A DNA stretch of 64,000 nt from Chrysomallon squamiferum (Eukaryota > Mollusca > Gastropoda > Neomphalida > Peltospiridae), in the NCBI GenBank assembly GCA_012295275.1, contig CM022673.1, positions 8,297,811 to 8,361,810 of the forward strand. Direction: 5' to 3'. This document shows, in pieces, positions 13,801 to 26,284 of the stretch (its first letter is position 1; every line of letters starts with the position of its first letter). Under the pieces are notes generated by a model, which was given only the letters and a program-made list of their open reading frames with translations, was not told the origin of the DNA and made no database searches. The translations under genes were made by a program, and so were the position numbers.

Positions 13801-16800
13801 GATTGATAGTACATATTGCATTAGTCTATACAATGCACGAAAATTAATGATTGAAGAAAATAAAATACAAACGAAACATGATGTAATAAACAGTGGCTGT
13901 AAAACAATTCTCTGTCTTATGTTTTATCAATAGGTTTAGAAAAATTAATAATTTTTGTTATAACATGCTAATTAGTTATGAATCAAGGTGAACAATCTGT
14001 TCTACAATACTAATGAATGCATGGTCAATGTATCATGTTAGCAAGCAATCTAATCTGTGAACTGCAAGCTCCCTCTGAGTTCTCTAACATTAGAAATAAT
14101 TTACAATAAACAGAAGCTTCTCGATGACTTCAGTTTTGTCACCATCATTTATTTAACAGCATTATACATATATTTATTCCATTTTCTCACACTAAACTGA
14201 CAAGCACAAGAAAAGCAAAGATCAAGCAATTCAGCATAACAGAAAGAAAAAAACAACATCTTACATGAACAATGCAATAAACACAGTACAATGAATTAAC
14301 CAGTTTATGTATATTACCTTTGATCGCTGTAACAGTGGAAAAAAAAAAAAAGTGATGTAGAGAAATGACGACAATTTTCCTTTTAAAAATCAATAAAGAT
14401 ACAATTTTAAAATTATTCTTTTCACAAATGTGGCTGCAAGTTAATAAATATGTCAGACAATATAAACAACTTTTCAGGATAAAAGATTTTAACAATCCCA
14501 ACATTAATTAGTTATAAATTATTCTCCATGTGTTTTGTTTGCTAGTAATATCATGTAACAATATAAAACTTTCTCCAACAGCCATAGGTGAAGGAACATA
14601 CATACTAATATGTAACAAACCAACAGCTGGTGAAAAAATCATGAAGTCTGATACACAAATAAAACAATATAAACAATTAATTATTTATCTTTTGCAGAAG
14701 AAACAATATTAACAATAATAACAATAAATTATAATAAAAATTTCATACTGATCATATTAATTGTTAAACACAAAACTTACAACTGGGCTGTCTGGAAGCA
14801 AGAAATTGGCAGTAGTTTTCAGTCGAGGTTGCTGGGCTGGAATATCTCGTTTGCCAAGTGCCATGGCCACAATAGCTGTCATATGAGTTTCAGGTCCAAA
14901 AACATGGATAGGAACTCCCAAACTATCTCCTAATAATATAATATAAAGTTATAATATTAAGTAATAATTATATATTTTTAAATATTTGAAGAGAAAAATA
15001 TATCTATCCAATTATAAGACAGTTACTTTGTCTCCTTAAATATTAATAATATAAAACAAAACATTTAAAAAAATGTCTTATAATTTAATTACAATAAAAA
15101 TTGATATTTCACATTAAAAATAGAATCGTAGGTCATTAAATATCACAAAAATTAAAAATTGTGATTCTCTAAATGGAAATTAATTATGGAATGTTTATTC
15201 ATTTATTCAGAATAATTTTCTTTTTAACATTCATTACACAATATGATCACAAAACTGAAAATGAATAACAATTTTGAAAAATCAATTCATTTTGGCAAGA
15301 GAAAATTTATGTTACTTTTATCAAAGACTATCTAAATTTCACAGGAATACCTTTAAACTTGTATATAGAAAACAAATAAGGAAAATATATTTTATTTAAA
15401 TTTTTGCTAATCATAAATACTGCATACAGATAGATACTATGAGAATTTGGAATACAAAGACACAAACCGAGTTCTCTCATTATTCGCAGTCCTTCCTGGT
15501 AGTTGGGACCAGCACGCCTGACATAAATCTTAACATTAGTTTTTATCAGACGTTGTTGGAAGTCCCACAGAGCACGAACAATACCCTACAGAAATAATCA
15601 TACTTTATTAACTGTTTGCTATATGAAACTATTAAATTCAGGCAATGATATAAATGGTTTATGAAATGTACTTTGAAAAATAATTTAAACACCTGCCCAC
15701 CCCCAGAAAATAAGCAAATATCTGGAGAAAACAAATATGGAATAGAATGAATGAAAAATGTATTGGCTTTTGAGTTTGGGTGTCAAGATGTGAAAGTGAT
15801 GCAAACATGAAATAATCCATTAATAATTTACCTTGAAAGTTATTGCGACATTGGTAAAATTGGCAATTCCACCTCCAATGATAAGGATTTTGCCTTGAAA
15901 TTAAACAGAAGTTGATATAATTAATTGTAAAATTTTGACTTTATTTCTATACTGTTAAGACATGAAACCTTAAAATGTTTTATAATCAGAGAAATTTACT
16001 TAAATATAAATGTATTTTGAATCATAGAAAAATCAAAAGCTCACTAACCTTGAATAAAATTATAATCATATTTATGGTTTTATGTATGTTAATCTCAAAC
16101 CATTGTACTAAAACAGTTTCCTCACATTGTTTTTAAAATATTATATTCAATAAAGTATCTATATTTTTCAACTGGTTATGGAATCTGAAGAAAACAGATT
16201 GACAATAAGGATAATAAATGTAGAAGTTTTATATGAACTTGTTTTTAAATGTATGGATGAAATATGAACTTTGTGGAATATTATTAAGAGGATTTAAGTA
16301 TGGAATGCCATGGGATTATGGTAATATCAAGCTAACCCTCAGGATGTTCTTCTTGAGTCATCAGTCCTAACAGTGTTTTAGCATATTCATATGTCTGCTG
16401 TTCACTAGGAGCTCCAGAATATTCTCCGTAGTTAGCAAGTTCACCAGCACCACCAAGATCACAGATCGTATCTCTGAAAACATGAACATAAATTGAAAAA
16501 CATAAATAATAACTAAAAATCCCAGTTATATCAGGAGTTATTAAAGTAAATCTAAAACAGATTGTGAAAATACTTCATTTGTATATCAACAGTATATCAT
16601 ATAAATTCTAGATGCTAAATAAAACGTAATTATAATAAGAATATTTTAAACAATACACATGTTCTGGTGTCAAACTGACCAGTCATAAATAATCACTGAA
16701 CTATCAAAATTTTAAAATAAAACCAAGTAACTTACGCATATATAACAGAAGCACCTCCTCCAGCTACCATGGTCCAGATTCTTCCTTTCTTATTGAGAAT

Positions 16801-19255
16801 TGTCAGTTTCAGTGAAGCCCCACTCTTTGCATCCAGATCAGCAATATAGGCCTCCTACAAGAAATTAATAAGAAAAATGCAGTTATATTAATATCAGTTG
16901 CAAAAAAGGTCAAAGCGATAAGTCATGGTCAGAAACTACTGAAGAAACAGCCCACCTGAAGAAAATTCAAATTAATTTTATTAACATCATGTTCTCTAGA
17001 TAAAAAAAAAAAAAAAAAAAAATAATAATTAATAAAAAAAGGCATTTTACTTGGATAAAGAAAACCTCAGACTCAAGCCAAAATGTCACACTAAAGATTA
17101 TGAATTTTTCAATATATTTTCTGTCACTAAATGTGAACAAAAGAAATAAAATAATAAAAGTCTTGCAAAAATATATTTTCATTGTGTCTATCACATTTAT
17201 TCACAACAAAACCAAGCAGTTATCAAAAATTAAATAACCAAAGAACATGAATTTGACAAAATTGGAAATCTGTCCAAACTCTTTTTTTTTATTCTTCTTT
17301 CAATTTTTTGTGATAGTAAACACTGTGTGTCCCTAAAGTGACAATTTTTATAATGTTCTTATTATGAAACTTAGTTCGTACCTCTGGAAGGAGATCTCGA
17401 CCAAATGGGGGTGGAAACTGCAGATCACCCCATTTAGACTTGCACAGATATTCAGCACACTGGTCAATTTTAGCAGCCATATCCAAAACATATATCTTAG
17501 ATCCAATAACAACTGAAATTATAATAAAATAATGTTTAGTTTCTTTAAGTTCTTCAAAACAAATACAAATGCAGAAAATGTATCAAAATCTTTCTTTAAA
17601 ACATTGGGAAACTTAAAATTAAACATCAAGGCTTTTTTGCAGATTAAAAACACCCAGATCAGTCAGGAGCAGGAAGTACACCAGTTACATAAATTGATTA
17701 AGTGATCCTTTACTTCTCAAGCAAGTACCTCTGAATTTCTGTCTGATTTCAAGCCTAATCAAAAGCTTTTGATCAGTATAAATTAAAGGCTGACCAATTT
17801 ATTTAATTTGATAACAGAGGAAATGACAATAGTAGTGTTTTGATATGCAAGGTATCTATATCTGTATGTATGTGCACATGTGTAAGAACTTACCCAGTGG
17901 GTTTATCTCAAGGTAAGTAAAATGAAGATCTTTGTAAACCCCATACAAAGCTGCAATAAACTTCTCTAGTGCTCTGAAATTAAATGAATCACAATAAATC
18001 TAAATGCCTACATACATTTAAATTTACTTACATTTTGTTATCTGCTATAAATCACAAATTCATAAGTGTTTGATATTTTACAACATACAAATATATGTCA
18101 ACATATGTCAACAGTATTAAATTATAAGCTATGTGATTTCACGGATGCAATTTTCACAATTACTGTGGTGCAGAAATTAAAAAAGTGAAATGACTATATT
18201 GAAAACAAAATTTTTTGTTTAGAATTCTTACTTTTGTGATTCTGCTGGTGCTTTGTTTATCAATTTGGAGGTGATGTCTTTGACATTGAGATCTGAACCA
18301 ACAGGAATATCCAGTGTAACTGCCTGAAGTATAAACTCCAAATTACACAATTGTGATACACTGATTATAAGACTCACTAACTGGCTATCATTGCTACAAC
18401 AACAACAGTGTATAGTCACATATAAGATCCTTAGAAATACAGTTCCAACATCTACTTTAAAAGCTGATGGTAAAGGCATATATAAAGAAAATATGTAATT
18501 AAGGGTTTGAATCTAACATATTACAAACTTTATGATATATAACTATTATACATAAAATAGCATAAATATAATAGAATTATTACTTTCAAATATAAATGTA
18601 CAATAAACTGTCAAATCCTAGAAATTTATAATTTTATGCTTTTTTAATTAGTGATTAAGTTGAAATTATTGATTATAGTTTAAAGAGCTGTAATGAATTT
18701 ATTTACCTTAGCATCCACGTCACCAATATCGATTCCTCCCTCATGATAAAACAGAATTGTGTCTGCATATCGATGTGAATAAATACAGACATACATCTCT
18801 TCATTCTGGGACAAAAACATCAATATATTAATTTTAACAACAGAAGTGTCAAGATATTAATTATACAAAAAAGAAAAAGAAAAATCTACAGGATACTTTT
18901 AAGTAATCAATGGAATAAAAATAGAATAATTTCTTTATAGAGAAGAAAACTGAATCTATACAGGTGACTGTAAGAATCAGTAAAAGGATGAAATAAAAAC
19001 TTGATTTAAAAAACTTCATTGTCTGGTATACATTGACAGTATTAAAAGTATGACTAATAATTGATTAATAATTAATACTAATTAGATGAACCCAAAATAT
19101 GCTTTGGAACTGGAATTATTAAACAATTACCTGTTTATGTTCCACAAATGGTTCAATAACAAAGTGTTTCAAGCGGCCAGTTGCAGCTCCAATCTGAAAA
19201 GGAAATAAACATAATAAACATAATAAATATATATATATATATATATATTTCCTTA

Positions 19256-19291
<36 letters not shown>

Positions 19292-20237
19292 AAAGAAAAT
19301 ATAATTAAACAGTAATTGTTGTCCATTTAAAAACAAAACATTCTTTTATATGTTTTTAAATTTTCAGTATTATTCAACTTTTATTTTCATAAAACATGTA
19401 CTTACTGTGAAGTCCTTGCCAAGTTTGTTTGCAAGCCAGTCTTTGGCTCCTTGCAGATCAACTCCTGCTTTAATTAAACCAAGCTTGCCTCTTCGTTTTA
19501 TAAGCTGGTCTGGTTTTACAACCAACTTTTTCTGAAATAGATAACAGAAATTTTCTTAAAAATTAAATGTCAGGATGTAAACAAATCTTTTAAATTATTA
19601 CAGATAAATTAACATAAAATTTTATTTATTATGTAGTAGAAATATTATATTATCAGTTTAGCTAAGATTTAAAATGTCATCAGCCTCTGAGTTTTTTGTT
19701 TAATATTATTATAAATATTACTGGGATATTTTTTTTATATACATTTAAAGTATACTTTGCAATTATTACAAAACTTTTTTAAATAATAAAGTAAGCCAAA
19801 GAAAATTATAATTTTCTAGAAAGACATATATCATGCCACATCCAATATTATATGATATCATTTCATGAAAACAAAATAAAACAAAGTAAAAAAGATAAAA
19901 GGAAAATACATAAAGAAATTACACTATGGTATACTATTATACTATAAACCCTATTATGGATTTCTGAAATTTCACTGTATTACATATTAATGGACTTCTT
20001 ATATTATAAATTGTTATTATCAAAAATCATGGCTTGACAATCAGTCAGTTACTCAGAAGTGAATAAATTGTATTATGGATAGTTTACCTCTGTATTGAGC
20101 CAAGCATTCTGCTGACATAAAGTATCCCAGTTGACTCCTTCTTCAACCTCAACAATGAGGTTCTTAACAGCTTCATCTTTCAAAAACTTGTTGAGAAGCT
20201 GTTTTCCACTAATCTCATAAATAGCCTTTGCTGACAT
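4727..20237 (-). CDS. ACLY: ATP-citrate lyase (ATP-citrate synthase), complete, 28 coding exons
   Basis: Cytosolic homotetrameric enzyme that converts citrate, CoA and ATP to acetyl-CoA, oxaloacetate and ADP, feeding lipid synthesis and protein acetylation. Coding exons, 5' to 3': 20088-20237, 19406-19531, 19131-19193, 18707-18805, 18232-18323, 17894-17973, 17382-17512, 16736-16854, 16337-16473, 15832-15893, 15468-15585, 14781-14929, 12596-12828, 12265-12317, 11888-12003, 11349-11453, 10913-11004, 10009-10113, 9648-9729, 9253-9363, 8821-8948, 7940-8033, 7532-7686, 6929-7079, 6606-6749, 5630-5743, 5242-5324, 4727-4904. They sum to 3270 nt, 1089 residues plus stop, close to the roughly 1100 of animal ACLY. 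All introns are GT..AG and all phases agree. The start is the ATG opening [15 protein letters not shown], which aligns with the family N-terminus; a splice acceptor lies 29 nt upstream. No frameshift or missing catalytic residue was seen. Confidence 0.96.
5811..6264. repeat. Right arm of the inverted repeat, inside an ACLY intron
   Basis: Reverse-complement copy of 1-450. It begins at CAGTTAAATAACATC and runs through the hAT insertion point at 6188. Both copies contain the same hAT element at the same position, so the duplication followed that insertion, or the whole block is one composite repeat family. Confidence 0.85.
6188..6521. mobile_element. Non-autonomous hAT-type transposon with perfect 8-bp target duplication
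   Basis: Ends are CAGGGATCGGCAACC on the left and, reverse complemented, CAGGCATCAGCAACC on the right. The flanks are a perfect 8-bp duplication TCATAAAA at 6180-6187 and 6522-6529. Eight-bp duplications and CAGGG-type ends are hallmarks of hAT elements. The 334-bp body has no transposase frame and holds an (AC)n tract at about 6291-6337. Confidence 0.85.
8821..12828 (-). CDS. ACLY: ACLY central part: regulatory linker, CoA-binding and CoA-ligase domains
   Basis: Nine coding exons give residues 443-783. The first, 12596-12828, carries the divergent linker. In it the R-x-x-S motif SRTTS (serine 452) falls where mammalian ACLY has its phosphorylated serine. [18 protein letters not shown] and [16 protein letters not shown] follow and are strongly conserved. 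The CoA-binding Rossmann-like part includes GMLDNIL and [15 protein letters not shown]. Exon 8821-8948 opens with [11 protein letters not shown]; the histidine, residue 746, matches the catalytic phosphohistidine of the family (760 in human). The linker between residues 443 and 485 is the least conserved stretch. Confidence 0.93.
14781..20237 (-). CDS. ACLY: ACLY N-terminal half: ATP-grasp and citrate-binding part
   Basis: The first twelve coding exons give residues 1-442. Family landmarks are [14 protein letters not shown] near residue 55, [12 protein letters not shown] at about 135-146, TYLEINPL near 196-203, [13 protein letters not shown] near 231-243 and [17 protein letters not shown] from 248. 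These belong to the succinyl-CoA-synthetase-beta-like ATP-grasp fold that binds the nucleotide. [12 protein letters not shown] (about residues 303-314), [16 protein letters not shown] (about 333-348) and GPNYQEGLR (about 378-386) lie in the citrate-binding part. The 62- and 63-nt exons are short, but their donors and acceptors are canonical. Confidence 0.93.
19224..19288. repeat. Two (AT)n tracts in an ACLY intron
   Basis: Two AT runs separated by a short TTCCTTACACT spacer between coding exons 19131-19193 and 19406-19531. The tracts can pair with each other or with themselves. Confidence 0.9.
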
Positions 20238-20266
20238 TGTTTTTCTACACTATGCTACTCCTTAAT
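20235..20266 (-). other. ACLY: ACLY 5' UTR part of first coding exon
   Basis: On the minus strand a pyrimidine-bearing acceptor ending TTTTACAG lies just before 20266, and the ATG is at 20235-20237. This predicts about 29 nt of 5' UTR on the coding exon and hence at least one upstream noncoding exon. Confidence 0.6.
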
Positions 20267-20379
20267 CTGTAAAATATAAAGGTTCATCTTGAAAGATCAA
20301 GGCTTGTGTCTAGTCAAGTGAACTGAGCAATACTACAAAGATAAGTAAAAGAAAATTAAAAGTCATTTTTAAATATATA

Positions 20380-20604
20380 CAGAGTGGCAATAAAATCACT
20401 ATACAGTTACTTACAATAACAATTAAGACAAAGCAATTAATCAACAGTCCAGAAGTTTATTATTAAAATGGTTGTGGTTAATTCTGGTTAATAACAATAA
20501 AATGGCATGGTAAACAATAATAAATTAATTAAAGATACTGTTCAAACTACATTCCTTTGCTTTTTTATTATAAGTAACTGTATAGTGACTTTATTGCCAC
20601 CCTG
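20380..20604. mobile_element. Mariner-like MITE with about 34-bp terminal inverted repeats and TA duplication
   Basis: The left end (from 20380) starts CAGAGTGGCAATAAAATCAC and the right end, reverse complemented, CAGGGTGGCAATAAAGTCAC. The inverted match continues to about 34 bp with two mismatches. TA flanks both sides (20378-20379 and 20605-20606). The 225-bp element has no coding capacity. TA duplication with CAGGGTGGCAATAAA-type ends fits the Tc1/mariner superfamily. It lies about 110 bp upstream of the first ACLY coding exon, in the long 5' intron. Confidence 0.8.
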
Positions 20605-22910
20605 TATTGTCATATATGATAGCCTTAAACCTAGTCCAGTATTAATGAAATTTACTTTACTTACTGTAAATTACTGTAATTATTAGTGGCAACATTAACT
20701 TTGCAACTGGACAATTCCATAGTATTTGCAGTTAACTTCTGAAAACATATTCTAATTCTTAGTTATACTGGCTGCAGTAACACTAATAATTATACCAAAA
20801 CTTAGATAATTGTAAAAATCATTCTTGTTATTTTTTTTTTTTTTTTTTTTTTAATAATAATGAAACAATTTAGTAGTACATTAAATAATTATATAAATTT
20901 TTTAAATCAAATTATATTTAATTTATATTTAATGAACTTAGAACACTGTTTGTTTATATTTCTGCTTTTACAGCCAATTCAGATTTATAGCACTGATTAT
21001 ATCTAAACACAAAGTCATTATAACAAGTGAAAATACATGACATTACATGTAAAGGAAATAATTCAGTTAGAGTTTGTTATGTAGCTTTGCAGGCATTCAA
21101 TAAAGTCTATAAATGTAAAGGAAACCATTATGGACAAACCCACGATTGTTAATCAATACTGCAAGTATCGAACAAGTGTCAGCCAATAAATGGCTGAAAG
21201 ATCAGTCAATGTCAACTGTTTTGGTATCTTGAAATTTTAGAAACTAGCACATTTGAATAGAAAATACTTCATCTGTTAGTATTTAGAGGCATCTGAAAAA
21301 TAATAGGTGGACAGCAATCTTTGTTTAAGATAGAAAATAAGGAAAGCTGTTGCCAAACTGATGAATAACACACCTGTTAGTATAATCAAATCAACATCTG
21401 TGTAAATGACATCATTAGTAAAGAGATATACATGTAAGTGTGGCCCTTTGTCACTAAATGAATGAATGTTTAATGACACATTTTATACTAACAATTTTTA
21501 ATGTCATCTGTGATTATGTGACAGCTACAAAATAGATGTAATAAGCAGCTGCCACAAATTGTCTGTTACAAAAGATTATCAATAACGGACATTTTATATA
21601 CGTCCCTGCTGTCTGAAAAATAAAATTACTTTTGATAAAACATCTGCAAAAGAAATATGCCTAACTGATGTATCATATTTCTACATGCAGATTTTTACCT
21701 ATAACCTATGACCATACACTTTCTCTTTAGTAATTTATTCAAATTCATCTTGCATGACAAAATACAAATATTCTCTAAATTGATCCAGTAATCCATATAT
21801 TTTTATCAGTTTATCAAAAAACAAATAAAATCATCATAAATAATAAGGTATATGATTCTGACTTAGAAATAATGTTATATGTACGTATATGCATAATTGT
21901 ATAAATATTAAGAAATGCAAAGAATCAAATAGTATAATAAAAAACTATCGATATTTATAAATATTTGTCAATTTCTATCTAAAAATTATTGTACTGTATT
22001 ATTTTTTTACATGATCTTTAACTTTCGTTTTGCAAGAATTTTCAACATAAAAAAACTAGTAGTATTTCATTTAATAAATTAATTTATCTACCATTTTATT
22101 ATTATTATTATTTGTATAATAATTTGTAAAAAACAAACAAAAAAATGTTTTGTCTAGTAGTACTAATTATTAAATATGTCCAATACTCACTGTAATATTT
22201 TGTTAACCAAAATAATTCCTGCATATTTACTTGCCATTCAAAATACAAATATGAATAACATATACCAAACTGTAAACTGAAAGAGAACATCACAACCTGG
22301 TATAATCACTGAAGTAGATACTACTCTATCTACATCTTACTTCTGAATAAAGAGTTCAGAATGCACCAGATACTGCTGTTATCACTTCAATCTTAAATGT
22401 CAAGCACTCTAGGGTAAATCACAGTTTTTTTTCACAAATACAAACTTGTGCACAAATCTGTTAAACCACAGAGCCCACAGACACAAAATAATCTGTAGCA
22501 GTTAGAGTAAAATCAATTGAACAGGAAAAGAATTTTCCCAAAGACTTGATAAGGGAACTGCTTCTGGGGATCAATACTCAGCAGAAATCCTGATCTCATT
22601 TATCGTCTATAATGACAATAATAAAGCCAATACATGAAACACTGAATAATTTTGTTGCAGAAAAAATACCAAATAGTTACAGGCATTATAGCTGATGTTT
22701 TCTTTTCAAGTCAAATTATTATTCTAATCAATAATGAACTGCACAAAAAAAAGAAAAGAAAAAAGAATCATTCAAGAGAAAAGTGTATGTTTACACATCA
22801 TAAATGTATCTATATCATAACTGTGTACTGAAAGTCAGAACTGACAAACAACATACATTTTAAATACATTTATCTCTATATCAGAGCTAATCTTCCAGTA
22901 GTGTAAGTAT

Positions 22911-22914
<4 letters not shown>

Positions 22915-22977
<63 letters not shown>
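22915..22977. repeat. (GA)n microsatellite
   Basis: About 31 uninterrupted dinucleotide copies inside the inferred ACLY 5' intron. Confidence 0.97.
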
Positions 22978-22981
<4 letters not shown>

Positions 22982-25900
22982 TTTTAAAAATAATCTTTTT
23001 TCAAAATAAAAGTTCAAATTTCAAGGTAAAGATTACAAAGAAACAGTAAATTAACCCATTATAAAAACAGTAATTCAAAACTTCCAAACAGGATGTTACA
23101 ACAAAAGGAAATATGCACTGCTCACAAATATTCCAAAAATAACTAGTCTCATACTTAAACTAAAGTTGTAAATTATGTCTTATTAAAGTGTGTATCTGAT
23201 CAGCATCTAAGTAAGCATGCATATAAAATATACATTTTTCAAGTTAATTGTTGAAGTCCTTACACATATCCATTCCTTAAATACATTATACAGTTTTTGT
23301 CAACATCATGTAAACATCAAATATCGATAGTATTGATCCTGTTATACAAATGACTACAAGCAAATTTAATTTCCTTGGGGAACTGAGGTCCCCGTTATTT
23401 CCACCATGGTGCACTTGTCAAATGATAAAAATTTATAATGAAACACATGATGCTAATTTTTAGGGAATCTATACTTCTTTTATTAATACTTTATAAATTT
23501 ATTTAATTTCATGTGATAATAATATTCTTTTTTAATAAAGAATAATTATTGTTAATTTAAAAAAAAAAAAGATATGGTTTTACTTTAATTATTATTTTGG
23601 AATACTGGTCATTTTTATTATAGCTAAAACTAAATATTTTTTAAATGAAATAGTAGTATTATTTAAAATTATTATTGAAGGTTTCTTTTTATTAAATGAA
23701 TATTAATTATTGCAGTTTACACAAATGTGCAACTTGAGACAGATGCTTTGTATTTCAATCCAGGCATCTATTCAACTTAAAAATGAAAATAACTGAGTAT
23801 CTGACACTCAATTAATATCACAGATTATATTAAATAATTTAATTTATTAATACAAAGCTATGCACTGAATACATCTGAACAGGATAATGTATTGTAACAT
23901 GACATTTATGACAAATATTTATTAATTATTAAAAATCAGTTGTTTTTTCCAATCTGAAAAATTACTGATGTTGTGAAATTAATTTAATTGTTATATAAAT
24001 GTAAAAGTTGTCTTGTCTGAAGCTACCTATGTGTCTGATCTTAAATAAACTGTATGTTGTGCAAATATGTACAAAGAAGTTTTTAAATTTGTAAAGTTTA
24101 TCAATATTCAAATATTTACATATCTACATTTCTTGTTCAAAAACAGATTTAGTACTCATATGACATAAAATATTTCTTGACAGAGATTAATCATATAATA
24201 ATTTTTTTATAAAAGGAAACCATCAAAAGCCCCACATATTTATTAAAAAATAATTTTTAAGAAAATTCAATAACAAATAGCATTCTGCAAAAATGAATTA
24301 CTTGATGTAATCAATGAATGCAATAATAAATAAATAAAGTCTTTTGGTAGATAATAACATATAATCTATTTTCTGAATCTGTGTTTGAGTAGTATTTTGT
24401 TAAAATGATCTTGTGCCTTTACCTAATCATTATTAAATCATTTATTATGATAGAACATTTTGATATTTTATGTAAGCAATACACTTTCACTGTTGCTAAT
24501 TATGTCTTGTGGAGGAAAAAACATTTTTTAAAAAAATTTCCCCACCAGGAAATATCCCCAATTTGTTTCCCTTCAGAAAAATAATTTTATTTTGATATTA
24601 ATAATTAATGGCCTACATTGGAATATGGTTATCATCAAAAACACAACATAAATTTAGTTACACAAATATTAAATGCTATATGTAAACTATGCACTATGCA
24701 AATCCTTCAATTAATTACAGCCATAATTATTACTTGAACTGATAGATGACTGTTTTGCTTTTGTTTGAAAAGAACATAAATGAAAAAAAACAGAAACCAG
24801 TATTAATTACTATTATATATACATGTACTAACTCTATACCACACCTAATACAGGTCACCTTCTGTAATAATTTTATATTCTTGTATAGCCATGTTTTTTA
24901 AAATAAATTTAAATTCAGGAAACAAAAATGGAGGAATTGCTTTATTTAATGATGCACTTTTTAAATATATATATATTATATTTACCTGTATGTGATTAAG
25001 AACAAAAATAAGGAGAAATGTCTACTGCCATCAAGTTTTTAAATATTTTCCTTTCATTAGTAGAAAATACATTTTATATTAAAATCTTAGAAAGGATAGT
25101 TTATAATTGAGCCATTCATGGGGCTTTGACAGGTCTGATAAATAACCACTTGGGTGCACTGTGAAAAACTGATCCTGAAATCTCTATCCCAATTCCTGTG
25201 CTTTAACCAACAACCTACATCTTGGTTATCAACTGTAAAAGTATATAATCAATCACAGAATAAAAGAGCATTTATCTATCTTTTTTTTTTTTTTTGAATT
25301 TGAACTAGATATATATATATAATCACACTTATTCTGTAACTTTCCAGACTATTAATAGCATTGTTTAAAAAATAATAATAAATAAATAAATAAAAAATAA
25401 AATAATAATTTAAAAAAATAAAACAATTAAAATAAAATAAATAGTTTACAAAAAATAATAATAAAATAAAATAAAAGTTAATGGAAAAAAACTCATTTTT
25501 CATACAGCTGTAAACATCTGTAAAACTATACAAACTAGAAGCAGCATCTGAATGGCTGTCAGTATTAGATGTTTTTATTGAAAACTGCAGAATAAACTGA
25601 AGTATTATGAAAACAAATATTCACTGACTTAAAAATTCACGTATTTTGTAATAAAGGTAAAGGTAATAGTTTGGATGTAATAATTAGTATAAAGCAAATA
25701 TTTCTGGTATTAATTTGTACATATATATCTGTACACCATAAACACTGGAAATACTGAAATGTTATTATACAGACTGCATTTAATTTATTTAAAACCTAAA
25801 ATACTAAATCTAATATATTTTTTAAATTTTCCATTTCAAAAAATAAACTTAAAAGCTAGTTTAAAAACAAAATGTATCTGTGTCATTTGTAATTCTAAAC

Positions 25901-26083
25901 AACAAAAACTGAATACAAATATTAAAAATATCATAAATTAAATTCAGAAACCATGAGAAACGTCAACGTTTGTTTCTGGCGTGTGTCGTCTGCCAAACAT
26001 TTTATTAACTGATTGAAGGATTCACATTTAGATTTGTTCAAATGTGATGTTTTTACCGTAATAGGGACACTCCAATAACTTAC

Positions 26084-26260
26084 CTACTACCAACAAACGA
26101 AGCAGGATGTGAATTTCTAATTTACATCCGCAACCTTTTTATTCAGAAAAGACTTTCTCAGAAACCTCACGCCACATTCATCAACAAACACACGCGATCC
26201 GGCGAATACACTGGTTACACAAATCTCTATGTCAAACTATGCATAGCGGATCAAATTTAA
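26084..26260 (-). promoter_or_regulatory. Probable noncoding first exon and promoter region of ACLY
   Basis: The minus strand reads TTGGTAGTAG followed by GTAAGTTATT, a near-perfect 5' splice site with its exon boundary at 26084. It is the best donor I found upstream of the ACLY acceptor at 20266. The surrounding 26.0-26.3 kb is richer in CpG than the AT-rich flanks, with scattered ACG, GCG and CCGG, as expected for a promoter. The upstream limit of the exon is not visible, so 26260 is approximate. The alternative is that this donor is fortuitous. Confidence 0.4.
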
Positions 26261-26284
26261 AAACCAGTGTATGATGGTGTCATT

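Larger units (their letters stand above)
20267..26083 (-). other. Large 5' intron of ACLY (inferred)
   Basis: About 5.8 kb with no supported coding sequence. It holds the mariner-like MITE near its 3' end, a poly-T run at about 20830-20852, a long (GA)n tract at 22915-22977 and an A/T-only stretch near 25.36-25.48 kb. Its extent depends on the noncoding exon called at 26084. Confidence 0.4.
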
